The notes under the pieces were generated by a model. It searched no databases and was not told the origin of the DNA. It was given only the letters and a program-made list of their open reading frames with translations. From VGBK01 sp043810615 (lineage in GTDB: Bacteria > Actinomycetota > Acidimicrobiia > Spongiisociales > UBA11373), in assembly GCA_043810615.1 (NCBI GenBank), contig JBDROA010000002.1:1-37057 (forward strand): a stretch of 37,057 nucleotides of DNA, in the 5' to 3' direction. Below, piece after piece: positions 1 through 9,577 of the stretch. Positions within the stretch are counted from its first letter, which is position 1; every line of letters begins with the position of its first letter. The translations under genes and the position numbers were made by a program.

Positions 1-313
1 GCTTGTTGGCCTGTCGATCGCGCCGCGTTCGACGAGCAACGGCCATGGGTATGCCGAATCCTCTCCAGGAGGGGGATACCAGTCGTTCAACAGCCTGTGA
101 AGGCCATCACCAGCTCGAAGAGCCTTCATTATGTCACGCCCCAACCCAAGTTGACATTCCCACCCAAGCGACCCGAAGTCGACCGGATCCAGGTCGACAC
201 CGTCCAGGCCATGCCGGCAGACGGACCCGGGAATCTGTGGCCGGCAGGGCACAAGGCGCGATTAGGCAACCAAGGACGCCGGTGGCCGGGGGCCGCGACA
301 GGCGCGTGGGGCA
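1..313. other. No supported gene
   Basis: I see no convincing gene here. The short open frames on both strands lack recognisable motifs, plausible ribosome-binding sites and a consistent third-position GC pattern. The sequence is somewhat less GC-biased than the housekeeping part. It may be decayed coding DNA, or the edge of a gene lying to the left. Confidence 0.5.
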
Positions 314-330
314 CCCCGCGGAGCGCGGGG
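314..330 (-). terminator. GC-rich hairpin after the small unknown gene
   Basis: There is a perfect 7-bp inverted repeat, CCCCGCG and CGCGGGG, with a 3-nt loop. It lies 17 bases beyond the stop of the minus-strand gene at 347-661. No T tract follows, so it is only a candidate terminator. Confidence 0.35.
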
Positions 331-346
331 CGCCGGTAGTGACCGC

Positions 347-661
347 CTAGAAGGGAGGCGGTCCGCTCCCGCGGACCCGGGCTGTCCACGGCGCCCTGAA
401 GGATGAGCTCATCTTCTCGATAGCCAGCTGGCCGGAGCGGCCATCGGGTAGGTGGAGGGAGTGGACGCCGCCAGCAAGGTGGGCGGGAGGGAGGCCCTCC
501 CCGGTGAGGGTGCCGGACCAGCCGGCAAGGCCTGGGAGGCCGGGCTCGTCAATGGTGACCCAGGATTCGAGGTCGGCAACGCACTTGAGTGTTGCCGACT
601 GGGCGAGGAGTTGGGCAGGGCCCTGGTAGGTACCCGTCTGAGTCCTTCGAGTCACTGCCAC
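347..661 (-). CDS. Small conserved-looking protein of unknown function
   Basis: This 104-residue protein starts at GTG. It has no signal peptide or membrane segment. Its pattern is familiar from short actinobacterial beta-rich hypothetical proteins: a TYQGPA start, a W-x-GTLT strand in the middle, then LHLPDGRSG, ending in GSGPPPF. The pattern is seen directly; the family link is from memory and no function is known. It stands alone, divergent from the truncated ABC gene at 909, and a GC hairpin follows its stop. The long plus-strand frame covering the same DNA has no such motifs and is judged to be a shadow. Confidence 0.5.
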   Translation of the reverse strand: MAVTRRTQTGTYQGPAQLLAQSATLKCVADLESWVTIDEPGLPGLAGWSGTLTGEGLPPAHLAGGVHSLHLPDGRSGQLAIEKMSSSFRAPWTARVRGSGPPPF

Positions 662-908
662 CCCCGAGTCTACGAAGAAGGTGCGGGTTTCAAGGCGTTG
701 GCGCTTGGCCGTCGACCGGCGCCAGGGCGAAGGGTAGGCGCGAGATGGCGAAGTCTCGATGGGGGTGCTGAGGGGCTTCTGCCGTCACCCCTCCCTGAGC
801 TGGTGCGGCTGGACAGGAACTGGGCCAGGTGGCCTCGGGCCAAGTCTTACGCCGTGGTCTCGAACCGGAAGCCGACCGCCTCTACACGGCGGATGTTTGG
901 CCCAGGCG

Positions 909-1880
909 ATGACCGCCGGCACCTTCACCGTGGGCGACTTCGCCCTGTTCGTCTACTTCCTCGGCTTCGTGAGCGAGTGCGTCTGGGTGGTCGGTATGTT
1001 CATCGCCCGCTACCAGCAAGCCCGGGTGTCGCTGCAGCGCATGACCACCCTGCTCGCCGGCGCCCCGCCGGAGCGGCTGGCGCAGGAGAGCGACCTGCAA
1101 CTCACCGGGCCTCTCCCCGAGCCCGCAGTGGACGACGCCTCCGGGGATCCCCTGCGGGAGCTTGGGGTGGAGGGCCTCACCTTCCACTATCCGGGCACGG
1201 ACGCCGGCATCGAGAACGTGAGCCTGATGCTGCCGGGTGGGTCGTTCACCGTGGTCACCGGCCGCATCGGGTCGGGGAAGACCACCCTGCTGCGGGCCAT
1301 CCTGGGGCTGCTGCCGGCCGACGGCGGGACGGTGCGCTGGAACGGGGAAGCCGTGGCCGACCCCGGCTCGTTCTTCGTGCCGCCCCGGGCCGCCTACACC
1401 CCGCAGGTGCCCCGCCTGTTCTCCTTGAGCCTGCGGGACAACTTGCTGTTGGGCCGCACCGACTCCGGGGAGCGGGTGGAGGAGGCGATCCGGGCGGCCG
1501 TGCTCGAGTCCGATGTCGCCGCCATGCCCGCCGGCCTGGCCACGATGGTGGGCCCACTGGGGGTGCGCCTCTCCGGGGGCCAGGTGCAGCGCGCCGCCGC
1601 CGCCCGGATGTTCCTGCGCCGCCCGGAGCTGCTGGTGGTGGACGACCTGTCGAGCGCCCTCGACGTGGAGACCGAGAAACTGCTGTGGGAGCGGCTCATC
1701 GCCGAGCGGGCCGGGACCACGAGCCTGGTGGTGTCGCATCGGCGGCCCGCCCTGCAGCGCGCCGACCATATCGTGCTTCTCGAGGGCGGCCGCGTCACCG
1801 CCGCGGGGACCCTGAACGAACTGCTCGAGGCCAGCCCCGAGTTCCGCCGCCTCTGGGAGCGGGAGCCGAACGGGAGGTGA
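909..1880 (+). pseudogene. ABC transporter, exporter-type half transporter, 5'-truncated
   Basis: What remains is the last membrane helices (about residues 5-40 from the ATG at 909, with GDFALFVYFLGF) and a full nucleotide-binding domain. The Walker A is GRIGSGKTT, the signature LSGGQVQR, Walker B LLVVDD, the D-loop SSALD and the H-loop VVSH. An intact half transporter of this type has about 600 residues, so roughly the first 280 are missing. The sequence upstream of 900 does not encode transmembrane helices in any frame. The residue after the Walker B aspartate is Asp rather than the catalytic Glu. That change also occurs in degenerate NBDs of heterodimeric exporters, so the parent may have had a partner. 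The stop overlaps a possible GTG of the next gene. Without its membrane domain it should not transport anything. Confidence 0.75.
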
Positions 1881-1885
1881 GCCAG

Positions 1886-2266
1886 ATGGACAAGAAACGG
1901 CGCAAGGACCTCGTTAGGGGATGCTGGGGGGCCCTCAGGCCCATGGGGGTTTACGGGGTGTACTGCCTCGCGACCGGGCGCGGCGTCGTCGGCCCCAGCC
2001 AGGATCTCCCCTCGGCGCTCAACCGCCAGCACGCCCGCCTCTCCCTGGGGACGCATCCCGGCACGGTGCTTCAGGGCGATTGGGACCGGCGCGGCTCCGC
2101 GGCCTTCGAGTTCGGGGTGCTGGACGCCCTGGAGCCCGGCAACGACCCCGGCTACGACCCTTCCGGCGACCTCGAGGAACTGGCGCGAGTGTGGCGGGAG
2201 CGCGTCGCCTTTGGAGCGGACCCCCAGGCGACGCCTCCAAGCCGGGACGAGTGGGATAGCGTCTGA
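1886..2266 (+). CDS. GIY-YIG-like domain protein
   Basis: This 126-residue protein starts at the ATG at 1886, with GGGAGG eight bases upstream; a GTG at 1877 overlapping the ABC stop is the alternative. Residues 20-85 resemble the GIY-YIG fold. They have MGVYGVY (the GIY position, 21-23), then GVVG (34-36, where YIG is expected), then LNRQHARLSLGTHP and LQGDWDRRG, followed by FEFGVLDALE. This is the layout of stand-alone GIY-YIG proteins found next to homing or repair genes. The second motif has lost its tyrosine, so nuclease activity is doubtful. The C-terminal 40 residues are acidic and unrecognised. The gene follows the broken ABC gene by five bases and may have been co-transcribed with it. 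Confidence 0.6.
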   Translation: MDKKRRKDLVRGCWGALRPMGVYGVYCLATGRGVVGPSQDLPSALNRQHARLSLGTHPGTVLQGDWDRRGSAAFEFGVLDALEPGNDPGYDPSGDLEELARVWRERVAFGADPQATPPSRDEWDSV

Positions 2267-2927
2267 AAGGCGGCCATGGCGATCGACGAGAGTCTGCCTC
2301 GCCCTGCCGGCCCGTGCCCGCAGAGACTTCGCCAGCATCAGGGGGCTCCGCCTCCACACCCCGTGACGCCGACGGCGGACGGCGAGGTCGCCCCGAAGTG
2401 GGGTGCTGTCGGCCGATGTCACCCTTCGCCGCTGTCCGTTCTCCCCTCTCAGGGGGGAGCGCCGAGCCTTCGAGGCGAGTGCCATTCTGTTCTCCCCCCT
2501 CAGGGGGGAGTGCCGAGTCTTCGAGGCGAGGGGGGTCCTTCACCCAGCCCGAACCCGCCCGGTCTTGGAGACGGACCCCCTCCGTCGGCTCCCAGAGCAT
2601 CGCCACCACTTCCACCTGAAGGGGAGGAACGAAGAGCGAACGGTACCGGTGTCGTCGCGTCACCGTGGGGTGCTGTCGATGAAGGTCACCCTTGCTCGGA
2701 TCGACTTCTCCCCCGCCCCAGCGGGGGAGATGCCCGAAGGGCAGAGGGGGCAGCCTCCCACCAAGGCCTCGCCACATGCTGCCTCCACCCCAACTCTCCC
2801 CCATTGCCATGGGGGAGGGAACAGTCCCCTGGGGTGGGGTGATGTCATTCTCTTGCTCCGGCTTCAGGTGGGAGAGAGCTGATCCGGGAGGGGTGGGGAT
2901 GTCACAGGTGGCTGGTACATAGGTGGG
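2267..2927. repeat. Array of GC-rich hairpin repeats, no gene
   Basis: Four C-run/G-run hairpins occur at 2441-2459, 2492-2510, 2707-2730 and 2796-2817. Each has a stem of the CTCCCCC/GGGGGAG type. The third is followed by GCCCGAAGGGC and AGAGGGGG. A 42-bp direct repeat covers 2438-2479 and 2489-2530 with few mismatches. A GTGGGGTG(C/A)TGTC motif recurs at 2398, 2665 and 2834, with a related form near 2893. This resembles REP/MITE-type intergenic repeats. No protein is convincing here, because the frames run through the hairpins. Confidence 0.7.
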
Positions 2928-4055
2928 GTGAGTGTTGAAGCGTTGCCTGCGGTGGTGCCGTTGGAGTCCGCGGCGGTGTTCGTTCTGCCGGCCGGCGGCT
3001 TGTCTGATGGGGAGCTGACCGAGGAGCTGTGCCGGGTGCAGCGTGAGGCTTCTCGTTTGGAGGCCTGGCGGGCGGAGCTGATCGCCGAGGCGGACCGGCG
3101 GGGTCTGGCGGGCCGGGAGGGATTCGGGTCGACTACTGCCTGGCTGATGGCGGTGTCGGGGGATCCCGCCGCGGTGTGCCGCAGCCGGGTAGCGGTGGCG
3201 GCTTCTCTGGTTGAGATGCCCGAGACCCGGGCTGCGTTCGCCTCCGGGGTGGTGTCTGAGCCGAGGGTGCGGCTGTTGGCCCAGGTCAAAGAGCTGGCTC
3301 CGGAGCAGTTCGCTCGGGATGAAGCCTCTCTGGTCGCTCAGGCAGCCACGGTGTCCTCCAAGAGGTTGCCGCAGCTGCTGGCCCAATGGAGACGGGACAC
3401 CGACCCGCAAGGGGCCGAAGCGGACACGGAGCGGCTGCACACTCTCCGGGCCCTGCACATCTCCCCTGCCTGGTCTGGCATGGTGCACCTCAGCGGCGAC
3501 TTGGACCCTGAAGGCGGCGGCGTGGTGCTGGCCGCCATCCGATCGCTGTCTGAGTCTGCCGCCCTGGATGCCGACGACTCTCGGACTCCGGCCCAGTGCC
3601 GGGCCGACGCTCTGGTCGAAGTCTGCCGCCGTCACCTGGATGGAGGAAGCCACAACAATGGGCGGCGGCCGCAGGTGACCGTCACCGTTGCCTGGGAAAC
3701 CTTACGCAAGACCTCCGGGCTGGTGGACACCGAGGCCGGGCCGGTCAGTGTCGAATCGGTGCGCCGTCTGGCCTGCGACGCCACCATCAACCGGGTCATC
3801 TTGGACGGTGACTCGACCCCGCTGGAGGTGGGAAGAGCACATCGCGTTGTGCCTCCTGCCCTGCGGCGGGCTTTGGACCTGCGGTATCAGGGCTGCACCC
3901 ACCCGGGATGCGACACACCGGCCCGGTGGTGTGACGCCCATCATCTCCAACACTGGGCAGAAGGCGGAAGAACGGAGCTGGCCAACCTGCGGCTCCTCTG
4001 CCGACGCCACCATCGCCAAGCCCACCACCACCACCCCTACCCGCGCCGCCAGTAG
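2928..4055 (+). CDS. DUF222 / HNH endonuclease domain protein (13E12 repeat type)
   Basis: This 375-residue protein starts at GTG. Residues 20-270 fit the DUF222 helical domain, with an early ELCRVQREASRLEAWRAEL segment. The C-terminus is an HNH-type module: paired cysteines in CTHPGC, then WCDAHHLQHW, EGGRTELANL and LCRRHH. Those residues could hold a metal and act as a nuclease. The family is widespread and multicopy in actinobacteria, and its biological role is unsettled. The tail ends abruptly in HHHHPYPRRQ and is shorter than in many relatives. The repeat array lies directly upstream and acpS converges from the right. I am confident of the family but not of the activity. Confidence 0.85.
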   Translation: MSVEALPAVVPLESAAVFVLPAGGLSDGELTEELCRVQREASRLEAWRAELIAEADRRGLAGREGFGSTTAWLMAVSGDPAAVCRSRVAVAASLVEMPETRAAFASGVVSEPRVRLLAQVKELAPEQFARDEASLVAQAATVSSKRLPQLLAQWRRDTDPQGAEADTERLHTLRALHISPAWSGMVHLSGDLDPEGGGVVLAAIRSLSESAALDADDSRTPAQCRADALVEVCRRHLDGGSHNNGRRPQVTVTVAWETLRKTSGLVDTEAGPVSVESVRRLACDATINRVILDGDSTPLEVGRAHRVVPPALRRALDLRYQGCTHPGCDTPARWCDAHHLQHWAEGGRTELANLRLLCRRHHRQAHHHHPYPRRQ

Positions 4056-4153
4056 CCGAGACCCAGGGAGTCAGACCAGAACCCACCACTCGCACAACGC
4101 GGCCGGGGACGGCACCTCGGCCTGGGCAGCGGTCCTCTCGGTGGGGCCCGCCG

Positions 4154-4528
4154 TCACCCCTCCCCGACCGCCACCGCCATCACCAGGGCGGTGGTGTCGG
4201 TGTGGGTCACGGTCACCAGCACTTCGGTGACCCCGAGGGCCTGGGCCCGGGCCGCCGCCGTGCCCCGCAGCACCGCCCGGGGCGCACCCCCTCCGGTGAT
4301 CTCCACGTCCCGCCAGCGGACCTCCCTCCATCCCGTCCCGAGGGACTTCATCACCGCCTCCTTGCCGGCGAAGCGGGCCGCCAGGCGGCGCTCCGGCCGG
4401 GCGTGGCCGAAGGCGTACTCTCGCTCGTGGGGGGTGAAGCAGCGCTCGGCGAAGCGGGGGCGGCGCTCCAGCACGCCGCGGACGCGCTCGATCTCGGCCA
4501 GGTCCACGCCGAGGCCCACGATGCGCAT
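4154..4528 (-). CDS. acpS: Holo-[acyl-carrier-protein] synthase
   Basis: AcpS moves the 4'-phosphopantetheine arm from CoA to a serine of acyl carrier protein, switching on fatty-acid synthesis in the cytoplasm. The protein has 124 residues, the usual size. It shows the two Mg/CoA signatures of the family: IVGLGVDLAEIER with Asp9, and RFAGKEAVMKSLGTG with Glu57. The C-terminal VLVTVTHTDTTALVMAVA is the usual last strand, with Thr replacing the common Ser-His pattern. The start ATG lies 2 bases after the glmS stop, so the two genes are co-transcribed. This glmS-acpS order is common in actinobacteria. Confidence 0.93.
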   Translation of the reverse strand: MRIVGLGVDLAEIERVRGVLERRPRFAERCFTPHEREYAFGHARPERRLAARFAGKEAVMKSLGTGWREVRWRDVEITGGGAPRAVLRGTAAARAQALGVTEVLVTVTHTDTTALVMAVAVGEG

Positions 4529-4530
4529 GC

Positions 4531-6357
<1,827 letters not shown>

Positions 6358-6404
6358 GCGCCGACTCCCTTCTCTGGGGAGACCGGAGGGCGTGCGGGGC
6401 CGCG

Positions 6405-6566
6405 GGGGCTCCGCCTCACTCCGCTACGGTCTCTGCCTCCGGGGTCACCCCCGGGCTCTGACCCGTAACGTCACGACCGTGAGCGGCCGAGAGGGTATCC
6501 GCCGACTGCTCGATGCTCCCTCTTCCTCGTCACCTCGCCGGTAGGAGCCCGGCGAGGGCTGGCGCT
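6405..6566 (-). ncRNA. glmS ribozyme/riboswitch
   Basis: On the minus strand the 288-base leader between glmM and glmS holds the conserved glmS ribozyme core. The expected cleavage site is A(6566)|GCGCC, with G1 at 6565. P1 follows as CCUCGCCGG/CCGGCGAGG with a 7-base loop. Then come GACGAGG, a GAGGG arm, AUCGA, the nearly invariant UCGGCGGAUA and the closing CCCUCUCGG. The 3' half has GGGUCAGAGCCC, a GGGGUGACCCC hairpin, GGCAGAG and an ACGGUC/GACCGU outer pairing. These match the RF00234 consensus in order and spacing as I remember it. In the known class, glucosamine-6-phosphate is the cofactor for self-cleavage, after which the 5'-OH mRNA is degraded. The element ends about 48 bases before the glmS GTG. 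The 3' boundary is approximate. Confidence 0.9.
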
Positions 6567-6584
6567 GCAGGACTCGTCCTGCAG
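6565..6584 (-). other. Palindrome spanning the ribozyme cleavage site
   Basis: CTGCAGGACGAGTCCTGCAG can fold into an 8-bp stem with a 4-base loop. Its 3' arm ends at the predicted cleavage dinucleotide, so in the uncut transcript this hairpin could compete with ribozyme pairing of the first bases. The fold is seen in the sequence; the effect is inferred. Confidence 0.5.
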
Positions 6585-6612
6585 TCTCCGTCGTCACTCT
6601 CGGTTGTAGTTC

Positions 6613-6632
6613 GGCCACCGGGCGCGGTGGCC
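6613..6632 (-). terminator. Hairpin between glmM and the glmS leader
   Basis: GGCCACCG and CGGTGGCC pair perfectly over 8 bp around a 4-base loop, starting 13 bases after the glmM stop. There is no T tract. It may end the rplM-rpsI-glmM transcript, leaving glmS with its own promoter; that promoter was not identified. Confidence 0.35.
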
Positions 6633-6645
6633 ACCACGCGTCACC

Positions 6646-7983
6646 TTAGCCCGGCCCGGGGGTTTCGCCACCCAACTCGCGGCGCACGATCGTGGCCAGT
6701 TCGTCGGCGATGCCCGCCGCCTGAGCCGAGGTGCGTGCTTCCACCATCACCCGCACCAGGGGCTCGGTGCCCGAGGCCCGCACCAGCACCCGGCCCTGGT
6801 CCCCGAGGCGCTTCTCCATGATGGCCACCGCCGTCCACAGCGCTTCGGCGTCGGCCAGGCGCTCCTTGACCCGCACCCGCAGATTGCGCAGCACCTGGGG
6901 AAACTGGGTCATCACGCGGCGCAACTCCTTCAGCGGCGCCCCGGTGGCAGCCATCACCTCCAGCAGCCGCAGGCCGGTCAGCAGACCGTCACCGGTGGGC
7001 TCCCCCCCGAAGATCACGTGGCCGCTCTGCTCGCCGCCCAAGCCGGCTCCGCTGCGGCGCATCTCCTCGAGAACGTGGCGGTCGCCCACCGGGGTCTCCG
7101 CCACCCGGATCCCCATGCCGCGCAGCGCCAGGTGAAAGCCGAGGTTCGACATCACCGTGGCCACCACCAGGTCGTCGGGCAGGGCACCCTGCTGGTGCAG
7201 GTGGTTGGCCAGGATCGCCATGATCACGTCGCCGTCGGCCGGCGCCCCGTCTTCGTCCACGGCGATGAGGCGGTCGGCGTCGCCGTCGAAGGCCAGGCCC
7301 ACCCGGCCCCCGGCCCGTTCGGCCAGGAAGGCGGGCTGGGTGGCCCCGCAGCCGTCGTTGATATTGGTGCCGCTGGGTTCGACAGCGTGCGCCTCGACTT
7401 CGGCCCCGAGGCGCCTGAACAGGGTGGGAGCGGCCCGGAACGCCGCCCCGTTGGCGCAGTCCAGGGCGATGGAGACGCCCCTCAGGGCGTAGCGGGAGCG
7501 GCTCACCAGGTGATCCAGGTAACGCTCCAGGGCGTCGGGCAGGCCGGTCTGGATGCCGACGTCGGCCCCGGCCACCTCTGCCCAGGGTGGGCCGTGTCGA
7601 TAGCGGGCCTCCACAGCGGCTTCCCGGCCGGCGTCCAGCTTGGCGCCGTCGGTGGCGAAGAGCTTGATGCCGTTGTCCTCGGCGGGGTTGTGGCTGGCGC
7701 TGACCATCACCCCGAAAGTGGACCGGGTGGAGGCGGTCAGATGCGATACGGCGCCCACCGGCACGATGCCCAGGTCCACGGTGTCACTGCCGGCGGCCTG
7801 GAAGCCGACCTGGACCGCCGCCGCCAGCATCTGGCCGGAGCGGCGGGTGTCGCGGCCCACCAGCACGGTGCCGGGCCGCCCGTCGCCGGCGGCGCGCGCC
7901 AGACCCAGTGCCAGTTCGGGGCTCAGCTCGACGTTGGCCCGGCCGCGGACGCCGTCGGTGCCGAAAAGGGGCAAGCCGCTCAT
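6646..7983 (-). CDS. glmM: Phosphoglucosamine mutase
   Basis: GlmM converts glucosamine-6-phosphate to glucosamine-1-phosphate, the step after GlmS. The start at 7983 gives MSGLPLFGTDGVRG and 445 residues, the usual length, with AGG just upstream. An ATG at 8016 directly after the rpsI stop would add 11 residues without homology. The phosphoserine loop VSASHNP is near residue 97, the Mg loop DGDADR is in domain 2, GGEQSGH is the sugar-binding loop, and RASGTEPLVRV is the phosphate-binding loop of domain 4. All catalytic parts are present. It follows rpsI on the same strand, so this cell-wall enzyme appears tied to ribosomal-protein transcription, while glmS has its own RNA switch. Confidence 0.96.
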   Translation of the reverse strand: MSGLPLFGTDGVRGRANVELSPELALGLARAAGDGRPGTVLVGRDTRRSGQMLAAAVQVGFQAAGSDTVDLGIVPVGAVSHLTASTRSTFGVMVSASHNPAEDNGIKLFATDGAKLDAGREAAVEARYRHGPPWAEVAGADVGIQTGLPDALERYLDHLVSRSRYALRGVSIALDCANGAAFRAAPTLFRRLGAEVEAHAVEPSGTNINDGCGATQPAFLAERAGGRVGLAFDGDADRLIAVDEDGAPADGDVIMAILANHLHQQGALPDDLVVATVMSNLGFHLALRGMGIRVAETPVGDRHVLEEMRRSGAGLGGEQSGHVIFGGEPTGDGLLTGLRLLEVMAATGAPLKELRRVMTQFPQVLRNLRVRVKERLADAEALWTAVAIMEKRLGDQGRVLVRASGTEPLVRVMVEARTSAQAAGIADELATIVRRELGGETPGPG

Positions 7984-8016
7984 CTGCCTAACTTCGGCCC
8001 CCGGGCGGGGGGCCAT

Positions 8017-8409
8017 TCAACGCTTCGTGTACTGCGGCGCCCGGCGGGCCTTGCGCAGACCGTACTTCCTGCGCTCAACGGCCCGGGCATCGCGGGAGAG
8101 CATCCCCAGCTTCTTGAGGGTGCGGCGCACCTCAGGGTTGACCTCGCACAGGGCCCGGGCGATGCCCAGGCGCAGAGCGTCGGTCTGCCCGTTGAGGCCC
8201 CCGCCCCCGAGGGTGGCGGCGATGTCGTAACTTCCGTCCATGCCGGCGGCGCGCATGGGTTCGAGGATGCGCAGCCGCTGCGCCATGCTCGGGAAGTAGA
8301 CCTCCAGAGGACGGTCGTTCAGCGACATGGTTCCGGTGCCTTCGTAGATGCGCACCCGCACCACCGACGTCTTGCGGCGGCCGACGGTCTGGGCAAGGGG
8401 CACGGGCAT
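8017..8409 (-). CDS. rpsI: 30S ribosomal protein S9
   Basis: S9 is a 30S head protein whose C-terminal tail reaches the P-site tRNA. The protein has 130 residues with the family start TVGRRKTSVVRVRI, the central GGGGLNGQTDALRLGIARAL and the basic tail KARRAPQYTKR. The terminal Lys-Arg that contacts tRNA is present. The ATG overlaps the rplM stop as TGATG, so translation is coupled; rplM-rpsI is the universal order. I see nothing abnormal. Confidence 0.97.
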   Translation of the reverse strand: MPVPLAQTVGRRKTSVVRVRIYEGTGTMSLNDRPLEVYFPSMAQRLRILEPMRAAGMDGSYDIAATLGGGGLNGQTDALRLGIARALCEVNPEVRRTLKKLGMLSRDARAVERRKYGLRKARRAPQYTKR

Positions 8410-8864
8410 CAGGAGACCTTTCGTGCGTCGATGGCGAGCGGCTTGGGCGCCTGGGCGGAATGGGGGTGCTGAGGCCCGCGGTACACCTTGAGCTTGCGGT
8501 ACATCTGGCGGCCGAGGCGGTTGTGCGGCAGCATGCCCCGCACCGCCTGCTCCACCACCCGCTCAGGGAACTTGGCACGCATCTCCTCGAAGGAGTTCTC
8601 GCGCAAGCCGCCCGGGTAGCCGGAGTGGCGGTAGTAGCGCTTCTGGGTGGCCTTGTCGCCGGTGATCTGCACCTTGGCGGCGTTGACCACCACTACGAAG
8701 TCGCCCATGTCGAAATGGGGAGCGAACGTGGGCTTGTTCTTGCCGCGCAGCACCGAGGCGACCTCGCTGGCGAGACGGCCCAGGGGGAGGCCGTCGGCAT
8801 CGACCACCCACCAATGGCGGTCGACGTCGGAGGGGCGTGGCGTGAACGTCTTCTGCCGTCTCAT
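8409..8864 (-). CDS. rplM: 50S ribosomal protein L13
   Basis: L13 is an early-assembly protein of the 50S subunit. The start at 8864 (MRRQKTFTPRP) gives 151 residues, close to the usual 142-150, and GAGGAAG lies 5 bases upstream. Family blocks are HWWVVDADGLPLGRLAS, RGKNKPTFAPH, NAAKVQITGDK, KRYYRHSGYPGG and GMLPHNRLGR. A 113-base gap separates it from the unknown gene at 8978-9577, with a candidate promoter and a small leader hairpin, so rplM probably heads its own operon with rpsI and glmM. Confidence 0.97.
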   Translation of the reverse strand: MRRQKTFTPRPSDVDRHWWVVDADGLPLGRLASEVASVLRGKNKPTFAPHFDMGDFVVVVNAAKVQITGDKATQKRYYRHSGYPGGLRENSFEEMRAKFPERVVEQAVRGMLPHNRLGRQMYRKLKVYRGPQHPHSAQAPKPLAIDARKVS

Positions 8865-8885
8865 GGACTTCCTCTGCGTGGCGAA

Positions 8886-8902
8886 CCGTGCTGCAGGCAC
8901 GG
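8886..8902 (-). promoter_or_regulatory. Leader hairpin before rplM
   Basis: CCGTGC and GCACGG form a 6-bp stem with a 5-base loop, about 20 bases upstream of the rplM start and inside the predicted leader. It could be a regulatory structure, perhaps for ribosomal-protein feedback. That role is only inferred. Confidence 0.3.
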
Positions 8903-8931
8903 AAAAGCGCCCCACGCGGGGGCGAGCAAGC

Positions 8932-8960
8932 ATGGTATCGAACCCCCCCCGCCTCCGCAA
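8932..8960 (-). promoter_or_regulatory. Candidate promoter for rplM-rpsI-glmM
   Basis: TTGCGG, a 17-base spacer containing eight consecutive G, then TACCAT read on the minus strand. This is a reasonable sigma-70-type match in the gap upstream of rplM, predicting a leader of about 60 bases. Confidence 0.35.
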
Positions 8961-8977
8961 TTCCGCGGCCGGGCCGG

Positions 8978-9577
8978 TCAGCCCCAGGGCCGCAGGGTCT
9001 CGGCGGCCAGGGCACGGTGCCCTCCCAGGCCCCACACCGCCTCCCGGGTGCCCGGCTCTCGCCCGGCGGCGTAGCGCAGGATGACCGTCTGGTCGAAGCA
9101 CGGGTACCAGGCCAGGGCATGTCCCCCGGGGAAGGGCAAGGCGAGCCCGCGGCCCGCCGGGCCTCCGGTCAGTTCCGCCTCGAGCAGGTATCCCCTCCGG
9201 GCCAGGGAAACGCCGCCGAAGGGGAAGCCCGGTGCCGTGCCCGGCCCGGCCGCCCAGCGGCCCGTCCCGGCAGGGACCAGGGTGGTGACGCCCACCTCGC
9301 CCCGTCCCGGGGCCGGGGCCCAGCTAGCCGTGCCGTCCGCTCCGAGCAGGGCCAGGCCCAGGCCGGCCCAATCCTCGCCGCAGGCCACGTACCAGGCGCC
9401 CGCGGTAGCGAGGCCGAGGCCCACGTAGCGACCGGGAGTGATGTCCCACTCCAGTTCGACCGTTGCACCGGCAGGGCGAGCGGTCACCCGGCCGGTGTAA
9501 GCCCCACCACCGGGCACGGTCGCCTCCACCTCCCAGTCGCCGACCAGCGAGAGCCCCACCGCCTCCTCCGGGTTCAC
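8978..9577 (-). CDS. Unknown protein translationally coupled to truA
   Basis: I do not recognise this 199-residue protein. Its GTG overlaps the truA stop as GTGA, so it is co-translated with a tRNA-modification gene. There is no signal peptide, transmembrane helix or metal motif. The sequence alternates short strands with Gly/Pro turns, starting GDWEVEATVPGGGAYTG and VELEWDITPGRYVGLGL, suggesting a beta-barrel or lipocalin-like fold that may bind a small ligand. It has several tryptophans and three cysteines. Third-position GC is as high as in its neighbours, so it looks like a normal resident gene. It sits between truA and rplM, which are usually adjacent or nearly so. Confidence 0.75.
   Translation of the reverse strand: MNPEEAVGLSLVGDWEVEATVPGGGAYTGRVTARPAGATVELEWDITPGRYVGLGLATAGAWYVACGEDWAGLGLALLGADGTASWAPAPGRGEVGVTTLVPAGTGRWAAGPGTAPGFPFGGVSLARRGYLLEAELTGGPAGRGLALPFPGGHALAWYPCFDQTVILRYAAGREPGTREAVWGLGGHRALAAETLRPWG

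Noticed and set aside
452..2266. A 604-codon plus-strand open frame
   Set aside because: Its first three quarters are Arg/Gly/Pro-rich shadow sequence over the ABC gene in another frame. Only the last 126 codons (1886-2266) look like a protein.
2019..3653. 544-codon minus-strand frame
   Set aside because: It spans the GIY-YIG gene, the hairpin repeats and the HNH gene on the opposite strand, without motifs.
7018..8472. Long plus-strand frame over glmM, rpsI and rplM
   Set aside because: It is antisense to three certain genes and has the composition of a shadow frame.
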